Positions 62,868-64,000 of a stretch of DNA of 64,000 nucleotides are shown piece by piece (position 1 is the stretch's first letter; each line of letters opens with the position of its first letter). The position numbers and the translations under genes were made by a program. Under the pieces are notes generated by a model that was given only the letters and a program-made list of their open reading frames with translations, was not told the DNA's origin and did not search any database. The DNA comes from Lunularia cruciata (taxonomy: Eukaryota; Streptophyta; Marchantiopsida; Lunulariales; Lunulariaceae): contig OX419758.1 of the NCBI GenBank assembly GCA_948567375.1, positions 27,967,001-28,031,000 on the forward strand, given 5' to 3'.

Positions 62868-63573
62868 CAAAAATATGTGATGAGTAAAATTGGAATTTGA
62901 ATGCACAATTCAAACCAACCCAGTTTGAGAAACTAAGGATTTAAGTTCTAAACTTGATTGGAGAAGGTTTTGGGAAAATGGTTAATTTTCAAATGTGAGA
63001 AAGATGTAACCATGATTTTGCAAAGTCCTAGAGTTGGAGAAAAGATTTAATAAAGACTTTTGAGCTGATAAAATTTCTGGATTAGTAATAAAGTATGCCA
63101 TATTTGGTAATAATAATGATTTAAAGCATAGTGACTAGGTTGAATAAGCTATAAGGACCTAGAATAACCAAGTCTTGCAAAGTTTTCAGAAGAGATTAGC
63201 AAAGAGTTCTTAGAGTTGGTCAAGTTTTGGAAACAATGAAAGTAGATCACCTTTGGCTAATGTTCATGCTTCAAGGTATAATAGATGTCATATTATTGAG
63301 TTGGAAATACAATGGCTATAATTAATATTTGGCTAATATTGCTATTTTGAGCAGAATAGATAAGGGAGGTTTTGGGTTTGCAAGAAAGTATATTATATGT
63401 AGGATTTCTTAAAATAACAGCTAAGTGTATCATTTATTTGAAGGACATTGATGCTTTAAGGCATAATAATTATGCACTAAAGAGATTAGAAAGATTGACC
63501 GTTGTGCTATTAACCTACAAAAACATAGGAGGCTATTGGTTTTATTGGTATAAAATCTTGCAATTTTGTTTAT

Positions 63574-63632
<59 letters not shown>

Positions 63633-64000
63633 GTGATGTAACTTCACCTCGCTTGAGGAAAATTTCAATTTTTTGGTTAGCTTAGTAGTTAAAATATGAA
63701 ATGGTGTAGCAAGTTGGGAGAAAAATGACCAGAAGTTAGTTGCTAAACAAATCCCTCACAAAGTAAGGAAGATGAAATGGAGTCTAGACAAGCTCTTGCA
63801 ACAAATATGCCATTCCCCTATACAAGGAGCAAGAATGCACATTGCGACTTGGAATACCTTGTAGACCTCTATTTTTACAAACATCAAACATATGAATGAG
63901 ACTTGAAGAATACAAAGATGTTGAATTTATCACAATGCTATTCTGCCATTATGATGTTCTACCTATAAACATTGTGCTGCAAAACCTCATGCTCCTTACA
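62868..64000. other. Non-coding region
   Basis: AT-rich, no recognised gene or element. One 89-codon frame (63372-63641) is partly built from the (AT)n repeat and is not believed. Confidence 0.55.
63577..63629. repeat. (AT)n microsatellite
   Basis: About 26 AT units. Confidence 0.95.

Noticed and set aside
63372-63641. 89-codon frame ending in Tyr-Ile repeats
   Set aside because: Created by the (AT)n microsatellite.

Overview
The window looks like nuclear DNA of a land plant with a large, repeat-filled genome, probably a seed plant and perhaps a gymnosperm (inference). The sequence is AT-rich and almost every recognisable coding stretch is a decayed LTR retrotransposon of the Ty3/gypsy order. 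Primer-binding sites match the 3' end of plant initiator tRNA-Met. No bacterial operon, no CRISPR array, no tRNA or functional rRNA gene and no convincing intact host gene was found. A TATA-led block near 61.1-62.0 kb is the only candidate host transcription unit.

Layout. (1) 1-16.8 kb: an old Ty3/gypsy element, called H here, on the + strand. Its order is gag with zinc knuckle, protease, a C5 cytosine-DNA-methyltransferase-like domain, reverse transcriptase, RNase H, integrase and a C-terminal PHD-type zinc finger. H is split inside integrase by a younger chromovirus, A1 (8578-15618). (2) 16.8-23.6 kb: mostly AT-rich DNA without genes, including a five-copy ~98-bp tandem repeat. (3) 23.6-24.3 kb: a solo family-A LTR with a perfect target-site duplication (TSD). 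(4) 24.7-49.9 kb: family-A element A2 (+), opened by four later insertions: A3 (26734-33329, minus), a solo LTR (34047-34727), and two family-B chromoviruses, B1 (34942-40554, minus) and B2 (42810-48426, minus). Each has a perfect or one-mismatch 5-bp TSD, and A2 coding sequence resumes after each one. (5) 49.9-57.2 kb: two tandem units of an unidentified repeat family, C, encoding an unknown domain, an acidic stretch and a long coiled coil, joined by an LTR-like segment. (6) 57.2-59.5 kb: a duplicated 150-bp block, a solo A LTR with a perfect TSD, and a further coiled-coil remnant. (7) 59.5-64 kb: AT-rich DNA with microsatellites, an inverted-repeat element and the candidate TATA-led unit.

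How the parts relate. Families A and B both end in a chromodomain, which in chromoviruses guides integration to chromatin. H instead ends in a PHD-like finger and carries a methyltransferase-like domain between protease and reverse transcriptase. It thus combined a possible DNA-methylation writer with a histone-tail reader in one retroelement. This is the most interesting system in the window, although this copy is dead (stops, frameshifts, nested insertion). Family-B LTRs carry arrays of alternating GAA/TTC blocks just upstream of their TATA box, resembling heat-shock elements. Family-B polyproteins also contain an exact 60-bp (20-residue) coding repeat between protease and reverse transcriptase.

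Limits: domain calls come from reading motifs by eye. Divergences and boundaries without a TSD are approximate, and no database or alignment was run.
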